A stretch of DNA of 38,060 bases from Bacteroidota bacterium (GTDB lineage Bacteria; Bacteroidota; Bacteroidia; Bacteroidales; JABHKC01). Of this stretch, positions 22,896 through 32,122 are shown in pieces. How positions within the stretch are numbered: the first letter of the stretch is position 1; the number at the start of each line of letters is the position of its first letter. The notes beneath the pieces were generated by a model. The model had not been told where the DNA came from and did not search any database. It was given only the letters and a program-made list of their open reading frames with translations. Where the stretch lies: assembly GCA_018692315.1 (NCBI GenBank), contig JABHKC010000189.1:1-38060 (forward strand), read 5' to 3'. The position numbers were made by a program, and so were the translations under genes.

Positions 22896-25847
22896 ATGAA
22901 AAAGACCTCAATATTTATCTTGCTTTTTTTATTATACAAATCTGTGTTTCTCCAAATTACATTTACACCACAGAATCTAACAATTGGCACTAGACCATAT
23001 AATGTTTATGCTGTAGATATTGATGGTGATGGAGATAAGGATATTATTAATGCCTACACAGATGATAATATCATAGTCTGGCACAGAAACTCAGGTAATG
23101 GATATTTTGATACCGTTCAAATTATTAGCGATTTAGTAGAAACTCCATTTGGAGTTTATGCGGCAGATTTAGATGGAGATGGAGATAATGATGTAATTTC
23201 AGCATCTGTCGATGATGATAAAATTGCATGGTACGAAAATGATGGAAATGGGAATTTCTATCCACAACAAATAATCTCAATATTAGCTGATTATGCAAAT
23301 AATGTTTTTGCAATTGATTTGGATGGCGATGGAGACAATGACGTTCTTTCTACCTCCACATTAGATAACAAAGTTGCCTGGTATGAAAATGACGGAAATG
23401 GGAATTTTGGCGTTCAACAGGTTATTACTATAAGTGCAAATAGTGTTGTTTGGGTTTATGCAATTGATTTAGATGGCGATTCTGATAATGACGTTCTTTC
23501 GGCTTCAGTTGATGATGATAAAATTGCTTGGTACGAAAATGATGGAAACGGAAATTTTGGTTCTCAACAAATCATTACTACTAATGTTGATGTTGCTTGT
23601 TCAGTTTATGCAATAGACATAGATGGTGATGGTGATAATGATGTTTTATCAGCAAATGCCTCTGGTTTGAATGATAAAATTGCCTGGTACGAAAACGATG
23701 GAAATGGAAATTTTAGTGCTCAACAAATAATATCAAATATAGTTTCTATTGCAAGATCAGTTTTCGCTACTGATTTGGATGGAGATGGAGACAATGACGT
23801 TTTATCAGCCTCTTGGTACGATAATAAGATTGCTTGGTACGAAAATGATGGGAGTGGTAATTTTGGCATACAGCAAATAATTACAGATATTTTGGAAGGA
23901 GCAATATCGGTTTTTTCAATTGATTTTGATGGGGATGGTGACAATGATATAGTATCATCTTCAGATAGTGGATCCAAAATTGAATATTACGAAAACGATG
24001 GATTTGGAAATTTCACAATAGAGCAAACAATTGCTTATGCTGCAGATGAGGCTAATTCAGTTTTTGCAATTGATATTGATAACGATGGCGACAATGACGT
24101 GCTTTCGGCTTCAATAGCCGATGATAAGATTGCAAGCTATGAAAACTTTGGAAATGGAAACTTTGGTTTGCAAAAGGTCATTTCAATTTCTGCCGATGGT
24201 GCGAAATATGTACTTGCTTCCGACTTAGATGGAGATAATGACCATGATGTAGTTTCAGCCTCATTTTTGGACGATAAAATTGCCTGGCATAAAAACTCAG
24301 GAGGTGGAAATTTTGGCACAGAACAAATAGTCTCAAGTTTTGCTGATGGTGCCAACACAGTTATATCGACTGATATTGATGGAGATAACGATTATGATTT
24401 AATTTCAGCGACTACAAGTTATATTTTAAAGCATGAAAATCTTGGTAACGGAAATTTTGGCATTCAGCAATTAATTGCTTCTGCCGGCGATGTAAAATCA
24501 ATTTGTTCATCAGATCTTGATGGCGATGGTGATAATGACATTGTTTTTGCAAACACATACATTGGTACTATTTCCTGGTGTGAGAACGATGGCACAGGCA
24601 ATTTTACATCTCCACAAATTATTCATTCAAATAACGGTGGAAACTCAGTTTTTGCTATCGATCTTGATGGAGATAACGATGAAGATGTTTTATATTGTGC
24701 CTATATTTTTTCATCAGGCTCTAATATTATTGCATGGTTTGAAAACGATGCAACAGGAAATTTTGGAAGCCAACAAATAATATCAACTTTTGTAAATGAT
24801 GTGAAGTCAGTTTATTCAATTGATATTGATAATGATGGCGATAATGATGTTTTGTCGGCATCAATGTCTGATGATAAAATTGCCTGGTACGAAAACGATG
24901 GAAGTGGTAATTTTGGAATACAGCAAATTGTTAGTACATATCCCGACGGACCAAGATTTGTTTACGCAAAAGACTTGGACAACGATGGCGATAATGATGT
25001 TTTATCTGCATCTTATCAAGACGACAAAATTGCCTGGTACGAAAACACTCTATTGAATTTCTTAGATTCGTTCACGATTTGTGGAAATGATAGTGTACAA
25101 TTCCAAAACTATTGGGTAAATGCAGCAGGCTACCATTACGATAGTTCGCAAAACTACCTTGGCGGCGATAGTATAAATTTTATTTATGTTGATGCTTTTT
25201 TAGTTTTCTACGACATTTTTACTGCTGAAATATGCGAAAACGAAACCTACGAATTTTTCGGGCAGCTTTTAGATTCATCAGGAATATATTTTGAAAACCT
25301 GCAAACCACGAATGGCTGCGATAGCATTTTCGAATTGCAGCTAACTGTAAACCCACTGCCCGAAATCGTGTTTGAGCCGGGCTTTCCCGATTCTATAGCA
25401 TTTTATGCAACCCCAATAAATCTTCCAAACGTAACACCTACAGGTGGCACTTTTTCAGGAACAGGAGTTTCAGGCAACTTTTTCGACCCGACAATTGTTA
25501 ACCTTGGAACTTACTGGATTTCGTATTTTTATACAGACCAAAACAGTGGCTGCTCAAATTCCGACTCAGTGCAAATTACAGTTTTTGATGGTACAGGAAT
25601 TGAAAATCCTGAAAATCCTGAAATTGAAATTTTCCCCAACCCAAGCTACGGAAAATTTACAATCAAGGGTGAAAATTTACAATCTGTCGAAATAAGAAAC
25701 ATCACCGGAAAAGTCATTTATTCATCGGATGACTTTAAGTCATCCGATGAATTCCATTTCGATTTAAAAGCCGAAGCAAAAGGAATTTATTTTGTGAAAG
25801 TTGTTGGGAAAGATTTTGTGGAGTATCGGAAATTGATTTTGATTTGA
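22896..25847 (+). CDS. FG-GAP/VCBS repeat surface protein with T9SS sorting domain, copy 1
   Basis: 983 aa. After a signal peptide come 14 FG-GAP-type repeats of about 50 residues (to about residue 725), each with a calcium-binding DxDGDxDxD loop (DLDGDGDNDVLSAS) and the close KIAWYENDGNGNFGxQQII. FG-GAP repeats build seven-bladed propellers, so 14 repeats fit two propellers. A Cys-containing linker (FTICGNDSVQF, AEICENETYEFFGQ), a strand-rich domain (PTGGTFSGTGVSG, GTYWISYFYTDQNSGCSNSD) and a type A T9SS sorting domain (IENPENPEIEIFPNPSYGKF, then GIYFVKVVG) follow. It is probably a surface adhesin or ligand-binding protein; ligand unknown. The paralogue is at 26787. Regions of the C-terminus are almost identical to it at DNA level. 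Confidence 0.85.
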   Translation: MKKTSIFILLFLLYKSVFLQITFTPQNLTIGTRPYNVYAVDIDGDGDKDIINAYTDDNIIVWHRNSGNGYFDTVQIISDLVETPFGVYAADLDGDGDNDVISASVDDDKIAWYENDGNGNFYPQQIISILADYANNVFAIDLDGDGDNDVLSTSTLDNKVAWYENDGNGNFGVQQVITISANSVVWVYAIDLDGDSDNDVLSASVDDDKIAWYENDGNGNFGSQQIITTNVDVACSVYAIDIDGDGDNDVLSANASGLNDKIAWYENDGNGNFSAQQIISNIVSIARSVFATDLDGDGDNDVLSASWYDNKIAWYENDGSGNFGIQQIITDILEGAISVFSIDFDGDGDNDIVSSSDSGSKIEYYENDGFGNFTIEQTIAYAADEANSVFAIDIDNDGDNDVLSASIADDKIASYENFGNGNFGLQKVISISADGAKYVLASDLDGDNDHDVVSASFLDDKIAWHKNSGGGNFGTEQIVSSFADGANTVISTDIDGDNDYDLISATTSYILKHENLGNGNFGIQQLIASAGDVKSICSSDLDGDGDNDIVFANTYIGTISWCENDGTGNFTSPQIIHSNNGGNSVFAIDLDGDNDEDVLYCAYIFSSGSNIIAWFENDATGNFGSQQIISTFVNDVKSVYSIDIDNDGDNDVLSASMSDDKIAWYENDGSGNFGIQQIVSTYPDGPRFVYAKDLDNDGDNDVLSASYQDDKIAWYENTLLNFLDSFTICGNDSVQFQNYWVNAAGYHYDSSQNYLGGDSINFIYVDAFLVFYDIFTAEICENETYEFFGQLLDSSGIYFENLQTTNGCDSIFELQLTVNPLPEIVFEPGFPDSIAFYATPINLPNVTPTGGTFSGTGVSGNFFDPTIVNLGTYWISYFYTDQNSGCSNSDSVQITVFDGTGIENPENPEIEIFPNPSYGKFTIKGENLQSVEIRNITGKVIYSSDDFKSSDEFHFDLKAEAKGIYFVKVVGKDFVEYRKLILI

Positions 25848-25880
25848 TGATTGAAAACCATTAGAAATGTTAAAATAATT

Positions 25881-26169
25881 ACAACCATTTTCAAAAACCT
25901 CCGTACTAAGCGTTATTATTTTATAGGAAACGAAAGAAAATAGAAAAACAGAAAATGAGATATGAAAATAAAATAAGATACGAATTAATGGGTTGGCATA
26001 CAGCCTGTTACGCCCCCCCCGTTTTCAATCATACTAAAAAAGACCATTTTTGAGCTTGGCAAAAACAAATTCCTTTAAATAAACCTCTCTGTTTTTTAAG
26101 ATTTCAGAGAGGAAAATTTAATCAAAAAATTTAAGTTCACCAAATTTCTAATTAAAAATTTTTACAAAG
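25881..26169 (+). promoter_or_regulatory. Conserved ~290-bp leader of the second cassette
   Basis: Second copy of the leader at 22023-22313, with the same order of elements: a C8 run after TACG (26013-26020), the perfect stem CCTCTCTG / CAGAGAGG at 26084-26091 and 26105-26112, 57 nt before the ATG. It follows directly after the stop of the first FG-GAP gene, so the cassettes are head-to-tail. Confidence 0.6.
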
Positions 26170-26586
26170 ATGAAAAATATAAATAAATTATTCGGAATTA
26201 TTTTAGTTTTGATGCTATGTGCAAGTATTGGATTTTCACAAACCACACTTACAGTTTATGTTCTAAACAGTACGACTTCAGATTATCATTTCCAATGCAA
26301 ATTTAAAGCTGATGGTGATTATGTTTACCCAACCTCGGGAAGTACTATGATGGATGTAGATGGTGAGGATGAAGGTGAAGAAGAGTTAGTGTTTTCTGAA
26401 ACCGGTGTTACTTTATATAGTATTAACGCCTTATTAGAACCAAGTCACGATCCACCTGCGCCAACTTTATTTGCACCCAATTTTAATGGGAATGGAGATG
26501 TTGCACCATGTAATATGTTTTGTAATGAATTTTATGTTACTTCTATTAGTTCAAGTCTTTATACATTTCGTGTAGATGAAAATTAA
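26170..26586 (+). CDS. Small secreted protein of unknown function, cassette copy 2
   Basis: 138-aa paralogue of the protein at 22314. The signal peptide (MKNINKLFGIILVLMLCASI, cleaved near GFSQ) and first mature strand (TLTVYVLNSTTSDYHFQCKF) resemble copy 1. Most of the mature part is different, with an acidic stretch (DVDGEDEGEEELVF) and cysteines in PCNMFCNEFYV. The final strand (YTFRVDEN) again matches the copy 1 ending. This pattern, conserved ends with a diverged middle, fits a fast-evolving surface or effector-like protein. A hairpin terminator follows at 26678-26709. Confidence 0.75.
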   Translation: MKNINKLFGIILVLMLCASIGFSQTTLTVYVLNSTTSDYHFQCKFKADGDYVYPTSGSTMMDVDGEDEGEEELVFSETGVTLYSINALLEPSHDPPAPTLFAPNFNGNGDVAPCNMFCNEFYVTSISSSLYTFRVDEN

Positions 26587-26677
26587 GGAAATAATATTAT
26601 TCACTGTTAATAAGTATGATTATATTATAATCTAATAGATATTTTGAGAATATAATTATTTCAAATATGCAAAAAAA

Positions 26678-26709
26678 AATTGCTCCAGTCTATAATGACT
26701 GGGGTAATT
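26678..26709 (+). terminator. Terminator-like hairpin after the second small secreted gene
   Basis: AATTGCTCCAGTC pairs with GACTGGGGTAATT (13 bp including two G-T wobbles) around TATAAT, preceded by an A-run and followed by TTTG. It could end the small-protein transcript or attenuate read-through into the FG-GAP gene. Confidence 0.65.
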
Positions 26710-26786
26710 TTGTACTTTATTATAGTTAATAACTATTCTTTATTTATTTTGATAAATTTAATTCATTTTTAATTGACTATACTATC

Positions 26787-29747
26787 ATGAAAAAATTAAT
26801 AAAATTAATTATTTGTTTGTTGTTAGTAGATATCGGATTTTCTCAACCAACTTTTCAAATGCACACTTTAACTTCATCAAAACCTCGTTCAGTTTTTGCC
26901 ATTGACATAGATAATGATGGTGACATTGACGTTCTCTCTGCATATGAAGGCGATATGATTGTTTGGTTCGAAAACTTTGGGAATGGAAATTTTAGCATTC
27001 AGAAAGTTATTTCTAATAAAGTTGATTGGGCAGCTTCGGTTTTTGCGATAGACATTGATGGAGATAGTGATAATGATGTCCTTTCAGCTTCTTACAGAGA
27101 TAACAAAATCGCTTGGTATGAAAACGAGGGTAACGGAAATTTTGGAAATCAACAAATTATAACTAGCATAGCTTATAACGCATGTTCAGTTTTTGCTATT
27201 GATCTAGACAATGATTTGGACAATGATGTATTATCAGCTTCTTTTCAGGATGATAAAATTGCCTGGTATGAAAATGATGGGAGTGGAAATCTTGGTAACC
27301 AACAAGTAATTTCAAACAATGCAGATGGTGCAAGTTCGGTATTTGCAACAGATTTGGATGGAGATGGAGATATTGATGTAATTTCTACTTCACAAAATGA
27401 TAATAAAGTTGCATGGTATGAAAATGATGGGAGTGGGAACTTTGGTTTAGAGCAGATTATTAGCAATATTGCTGACGAAGCATATTCAATTTTTGCAATA
27501 GATTTAGATGGTGATAGCGATATTGATGTAGTAAATGCAGATTTTTCTGGCCTAAATAGTAAAATTGTTTGGTATGAAAACGATGGATTTGGAAATTTTG
27601 TTAATCAACAAATATTAATATCAGGATTATCTGCAAGACCTTCTTCAGTTTTTGCGATAGATATGGACAATGATAGCGATAACGACATCCTTTCTGCGCT
27701 TTATCTTGATGATAAAATTGTTTGGTACGAAAACGATGGATTTGGAAATTTTAGTGGCCAGCAAGTAATTTCTGAACTTGCAGATGGTGCAAGTTCAGTG
27801 TTTGCAATTGATATGGATAGTGATGGTGATAATGATATTTTCTCTGCATCAGCAAATGATTCCAAAATTGCCTACTATGAAAATGATGGAAATGCTAATT
27901 TTGGAACACAAGAAGTTATTTCTTTCACAGCAGATGGTGCCTATTCAGTTTTTGCAACAGATATTGATAATGATGTAGAAAAAGACATTCTCTCAGCATC
28001 ATATTTTGATGATAAAATAGCATGGTATAAAAATGCCGGAAATTCTTGTTTTCAAAATCAGCACATCATTTCTACAATAACAGATGGTGCTTCTTCCATA
28101 TTAGCAATTGATTTAAATGGGAGCGGTCATAAAGATGTATTATATGCTTCATCTGAAGATAGTACACTTGCATGGTACGAAAATGGAGGATATGCAAATT
28201 TTGGAGCGCTAACAATTATTAGCAATCTGTTATATAATCCTAAGTCCGTTTTTTCAATAGATATAGATGGAGATGGAGATAATGATGTTATTTCTGCTTC
28301 TTTTTGGGATCATAGAGTTTGCTGGTTCGAGAATGATGGTTTTGGAAATTTTAGTATGGAGCTTATAATTAATGATTCGAGCTTAAACCCAAATTCTGTT
28401 TTTGCAACTGATTTGGATGGCGATGGCGACAATGATGTTATTACTAGTTTTAGCAGCGACAAAATAATTTGGCATGAAAATGATGGTACAGGCAATTTTA
28501 TTAATTCTACAAGCATTGACAATTCACTATATTTGTCTGATCCTAGTTCTGTTTTTGCAGTAGATATAGACAATGATGGAGATTATGATATTCTATCTGC
28601 CTTAAGAATAAATAATAGAACTGTTTGGTATGAAAACGATGGTTTTGGAAATTTTGAACCACAACAAATAGTAGCTTTTTCTGTGGATATAGCAGAATCG
28701 GTATTTGCAATAGATATAGATAACGATGGTGATAATGATGTGATATCTTCATTTTGGGATAATGATAAAATTGTTTGGTCAGAAAATGATGGTTTTGGAA
28801 ATTTCAGTCTTCCTATAATAATTACAAATTCTGCTGATTTAGTTCATTCTTTATATGGTAAAGATTTAGATGGTGATGGAGATAATGATATACTCTCCGC
28901 TTCCTCTAATGATGATAAAATTGCTTGGTATGAAAACACTTTGATTAATTTCACTGATACTGTTTTTATATGCGATAAGGATAGTATTTTAATAAATGGA
29001 ATTTGGATTTCCACAGTAGGCAATTATTCTGAAACCTTACAAAACATTAATGGGACAGATAGCACAAATGTTTTTTATGTGGACATTCATCCAACCTTCC
29101 ACGACTTTTGCACTGCCGAAATTTGTGAAAACGAAACATACGAATTTTATGGACAAGTTTTAGATACTGCCGGAACTTATTCAGAAAATTTCCAAACAAT
29201 AAATGGTTGTGATAGTATCGAAGAATTGATTTTGATAGTAAATCCACTTCCAACAATTTCAATAGATCCATTCAATCCAGATTCTGTAGGCTTAAATTCA
29301 GGCTTGGTAAATCTACCAAACGTAACGCCTGCAGGTGGCACTTTTTCAGGAACAGGAGTTTCAGGCAACTTTTTCGACCCGACAATTGTTAACCTTGGTA
29401 CTTACTGGATTTCGTATTTTTATACAGACCAAAACACCGGCTGCTCAAATTCCGATTCTATTCAAATCACAGTTTTTGATGATACAGGAATTGAAAATCC
29501 TGAAAATCCTGAAGTTGAAATTTTCCCAATTCCAAGCACCGGAATTATTTCGGTAGAATTAAGCCAAAGTTTTGAAAATGTGAAAGTTTACGATGCTTTG
29601 GGGAATCAAATTATTAAGCGAAAACTTACATCCGGCGAAAAACAATTTGAGATAGATTTATCGAAATTTCCCGCAGGTATTTATTTTATTGAACTTGAAA
29701 ACAACGAAGCAAAAATTTCTAGGAAAATTGTTATTTTGGAAAAATGA
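26787..29747 (+). CDS. FG-GAP/VCBS repeat surface protein with T9SS sorting domain, copy 2
   Basis: 986 aa; same architecture as the protein at 22896: signal peptide, 14 FG-GAP repeats (DIDNDGDIDVLSA, DLDGDGDNDVITS, each closing WYENDGxGNF), linker with CDKDS and AEICENETYEFYGQ, strand-rich domain and a T9SS sorting domain that starts GIENPENPEVEIFP and ends ISRKIVILEK. Some repeats have weakened Ca loops (NDVEKD, NGSGHKD), suggesting incomplete calcium binding there. It is probably surface-anchored through T9SS. It is the last gene of the second cassette and converges on the DUF4838 gene, with a palindrome and a strong hairpin between them. Confidence 0.85.
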   Translation: MKKLIKLIICLLLVDIGFSQPTFQMHTLTSSKPRSVFAIDIDNDGDIDVLSAYEGDMIVWFENFGNGNFSIQKVISNKVDWAASVFAIDIDGDSDNDVLSASYRDNKIAWYENEGNGNFGNQQIITSIAYNACSVFAIDLDNDLDNDVLSASFQDDKIAWYENDGSGNLGNQQVISNNADGASSVFATDLDGDGDIDVISTSQNDNKVAWYENDGSGNFGLEQIISNIADEAYSIFAIDLDGDSDIDVVNADFSGLNSKIVWYENDGFGNFVNQQILISGLSARPSSVFAIDMDNDSDNDILSALYLDDKIVWYENDGFGNFSGQQVISELADGASSVFAIDMDSDGDNDIFSASANDSKIAYYENDGNANFGTQEVISFTADGAYSVFATDIDNDVEKDILSASYFDDKIAWYKNAGNSCFQNQHIISTITDGASSILAIDLNGSGHKDVLYASSEDSTLAWYENGGYANFGALTIISNLLYNPKSVFSIDIDGDGDNDVISASFWDHRVCWFENDGFGNFSMELIINDSSLNPNSVFATDLDGDGDNDVITSFSSDKIIWHENDGTGNFINSTSIDNSLYLSDPSSVFAVDIDNDGDYDILSALRINNRTVWYENDGFGNFEPQQIVAFSVDIAESVFAIDIDNDGDNDVISSFWDNDKIVWSENDGFGNFSLPIIITNSADLVHSLYGKDLDGDGDNDILSASSNDDKIAWYENTLINFTDTVFICDKDSILINGIWISTVGNYSETLQNINGTDSTNVFYVDIHPTFHDFCTAEICENETYEFYGQVLDTAGTYSENFQTINGCDSIEELILIVNPLPTISIDPFNPDSVGLNSGLVNLPNVTPAGGTFSGTGVSGNFFDPTIVNLGTYWISYFYTDQNTGCSNSDSIQITVFDDTGIENPENPEVEIFPIPSTGIISVELSQSFENVKVYDALGNQIIKRKLTSGEKQFEIDLSKFPAGIYFIELENNEAKISRKIVILEK

Positions 29748-29762
29748 CACGAATATGAAGAG

Positions 29763-29782
29763 ATTCCTACCTTCGCAGGAAT
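29763..29782. repeat. 20-bp palindrome of the REPIN-like family
   Basis: ATTCCTACCTTCGCAGGAAT lies 15 bp after the FG-GAP stop codon; single copy of the element found paired at 21592 and 21851. Confidence 0.7.
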
Positions 29783-29792
29783 GACTACACTA

Positions 29793-29824
29793 ACTGAGGG
29801 TGTGTCTTTGAGACACGCCTCAGT
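29793..29824. terminator. Bidirectional terminator-like hairpin between convergent genes
   Basis: ACTGAGGGTGTGTCT pairs with AGACACGCCTCAGT around a short loop (one bulged base). It lies between the convergent FG-GAP gene (ends 29747) and DUF4838 gene (ends 29837) and probably ends transcription from both sides; no long T-run. Confidence 0.7.
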
Positions 29825-29836
29825 AAATGCACATTT

Positions 29837-32083
29837 CTACTCCACCAAAACTTCATCCAAAAAAATCCAGGAGGGTTTGCCAAAACCTCTGTGCCATTCG
29901 GGGCATTGTTTCAATGAAATTGCTGTTATTCGCAGATATTGTGCTTCAACAGCTTCGAAATCGAAATTGAAGGGAACAGATTTTACAAGATAATTTCTAT
30001 CATCAATATCGCCTTTAATGCTGCCAACTTTTTTATAATCAGTTCCATTTTTGGAAATCTCAACGGATACTTCAATTGGGAGAAAAACCCATGAATTCAC
30101 TGCTTTGAGGAAATTCATGCTAACTTGAGATATTATTTCGGACTTTTGCAAATCAATTTCTACAATCATATCGCTGCCTTCGAAACCTAACCAATTGTTA
30201 TGAAAATCGAGGTCTCCAAACAGACCGTCAGTAAGCGATTTTTCTTTGCCTACCGGATATTTTTCGCTGGCTTTTGTGAGCAAATTTATAGTTTTCCCTT
30301 TTGCCTTGTTTGGTTTTATCATCATATTGAGTTTTCTACGGGTATATTCGTAATAATCTGCAACAAGAAAATTTCTCTCATTGATTCGATTAACTCCGGT
30401 AATTTCCGTCAACTCTACAAATCTGTCGAGATAATTCATCATTTCTTCGCGAAGTGTAATTTCACCACCACTTTTTTCAAAATACGACAGCTCCCCAATG
30501 TTTTTATTTAAAGAAATATCAAGATAGGCAAAATCTACTGGCAATCTGGCTCTAAAAACTCTCATTAAATACACTGAATCGTTTTGAACCGATTTTTCCG
30601 CTTCATCCATAAGGTTTTTATATTTTTTCAGCAAATCGGGGCTAAGGTATGAATCGTAGTAGTTTAAAGGGAAACCATAAATATTCAAAAATTCATTTTC
30701 CTGATTTTCGATCAATGCTTCGTGATAAAGGTCGAAATACGATTTTATGTAGCTGTTTGCCTCGCCGTAATATTTCCCCAAAAAATCGTTGATTATAGAA
30801 TCGGCATCAATGTACGGGTCCCACAAAAGTTTTGAGATTAGGTATTGTTTCAGTTCAACCAAATCTGACCAGTTTCGGCTGCTACCTTGCTGAAACATCA
30901 AATCGACATTGTGCTTGTCGAAAAACTGAATGTTGGACTGCAAAACATGAAAATTTGGGAAGGGTGTCAGATAGTTTTTAAACTGAACAACATAATCCCA
31001 CAGAAAAATATTGTTGGTAAGTTTTGCCCAATCTGCCATATCTTTCACAAAACCGGAGCTCCTTTTGTCGTCAGCTAAGGGCATGCTTCGGTTGCATTCA
31101 ATAGAGCAAAACATAATATTAACATTTTCAAGAGGTTTGATATTTGTTGGTGCCGAGCGTGTGAACTGATAGGCAAGGGTTGAAATTTGTTTATCGGGAA
31201 ATTCTTTTGCAATTTCGTTTGCCATAAAAACATATGCTCCCGAAATCCCTCCATAATTGTCGTACATTTTTTCGCAATCTGTGCATGTGCAATAATTGTA
31301 GCAATCGTTTTGCGAAACCGACCAATATTTCATTTCAGGTTTTTTTTCAATTTTTTTTCGCAGATTTTCTTTCAAAAGATTCATAAGCTCACGATTGCTC
31401 AAACAAAGCTGCCCATCGCTTATCCGATGATTTCCAACCAAAGAAAAATATTCAGGATGCTCATCAAAATATTTTTCCGGAGGTACAAGTTTTTGGAATG
31501 TATGCACAAAACTCCCCCAATTGTAGAGTTGCTCAATTTTGTGCCAGTATCGAAATTTTTCATCGCGAATGCCGGGGAAAAGTGTCCTTCTGAAAGAAAA
31601 AGCCGGCTTGTAGATTTTAAATTTTTCAGGAAGGATAATTTCAGAAAATTTTGGGATATATTCCTCATTTACATAAAGCAGCCTGCATCCCAGAAATTCT
31701 TCGACGAAAGTATAGGTAGCATAAATATTAGATTTTGCATTATTCCCGGAAATCAAAATGTTTTCGTCTATTTTTTTAATGAAAAAAGCATCCTCTTCTA
31801 AAGAATTTAACTCAATTATTGTTTTTGAATCTGTTATCAATTCATTGCCAATCAATATGTATTTTCCATTTTCATTGATATTGGTTTTAGTTTCTAAACG
31901 AACACCTGAGATTTTGAAAATGTAGTTTGAAATTTCCTGAGCGGCAAATTTTGTCAGACTGTCAGCTTTTTCTGAAACAACAATTGTATAGTCGGATTTT
32001 TTGTTTTCTATAAGTTTAATTTTATTGTTGCAACTTATACAAAAAAGTGCAATGAAGGAAACAGCAAGGAGGTAGTTTTTCAT
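29837..32083 (-). CDS. DUF4838 lipoprotein, GH20-like architecture, with F5/8-type-C-like C-terminus
   Basis: 748-aa lipoprotein: the signal MKNYLLAVSFIALFCISC ends in a lipobox Cys. Residues ~25-125 look like the alpha/beta N-domain seen before GH20/GH67 catalytic domains (TKFAAQEISNYIFKISGV, then KYILIGNE). The DUF4838 barrel follows (FVHTFQKLVPPEKYFDEHPE, WSVSQNDCYNYCTCTDCEKM, NIMFCSIECNRSMPLADDKR, FLWDYVVQFKNYLTPFPNF, LMFQQGSSRNWSDLVELKQY, LLWDPYIDADSIINDFLGKY). The C-terminal ~135 residues (SLTDGLFGDL to GKPSWIFLDEVLVE) match the tails of both sulfatases. DUF4838 proteins are common in PULs, with presumed but usually unproven glycosidase activity. It belongs functionally with the sulfatase cluster although 8.4 kb of opposite-strand genes separate them. 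Confidence 0.85.
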   Translation of the reverse strand: MKNYLLAVSFIALFCISCNNKIKLIENKKSDYTIVVSEKADSLTKFAAQEISNYIFKISGVRLETKTNINENGKYILIGNELITDSKTIIELNSLEEDAFFIKKIDENILISGNNAKSNIYATYTFVEEFLGCRLLYVNEEYIPKFSEIILPEKFKIYKPAFSFRRTLFPGIRDEKFRYWHKIEQLYNWGSFVHTFQKLVPPEKYFDEHPEYFSLVGNHRISDGQLCLSNRELMNLLKENLRKKIEKKPEMKYWSVSQNDCYNYCTCTDCEKMYDNYGGISGAYVFMANEIAKEFPDKQISTLAYQFTRSAPTNIKPLENVNIMFCSIECNRSMPLADDKRSSGFVKDMADWAKLTNNIFLWDYVVQFKNYLTPFPNFHVLQSNIQFFDKHNVDLMFQQGSSRNWSDLVELKQYLISKLLWDPYIDADSIINDFLGKYYGEANSYIKSYFDLYHEALIENQENEFLNIYGFPLNYYDSYLSPDLLKKYKNLMDEAEKSVQNDSVYLMRVFRARLPVDFAYLDISLNKNIGELSYFEKSGGEITLREEMMNYLDRFVELTEITGVNRINERNFLVADYYEYTRRKLNMMIKPNKAKGKTINLLTKASEKYPVGKEKSLTDGLFGDLDFHNNWLGFEGSDMIVEIDLQKSEIISQVSMNFLKAVNSWVFLPIEVSVEISKNGTDYKKVGSIKGDIDDRNYLVKSVPFNFDFEAVEAQYLRITAISLKQCPEWHRGFGKPSWIFLDEVLVE

Positions 32084-32122
32084 TTTATTAAATTCTATTC
32101 ATATTTTTATAATTATACAGTT

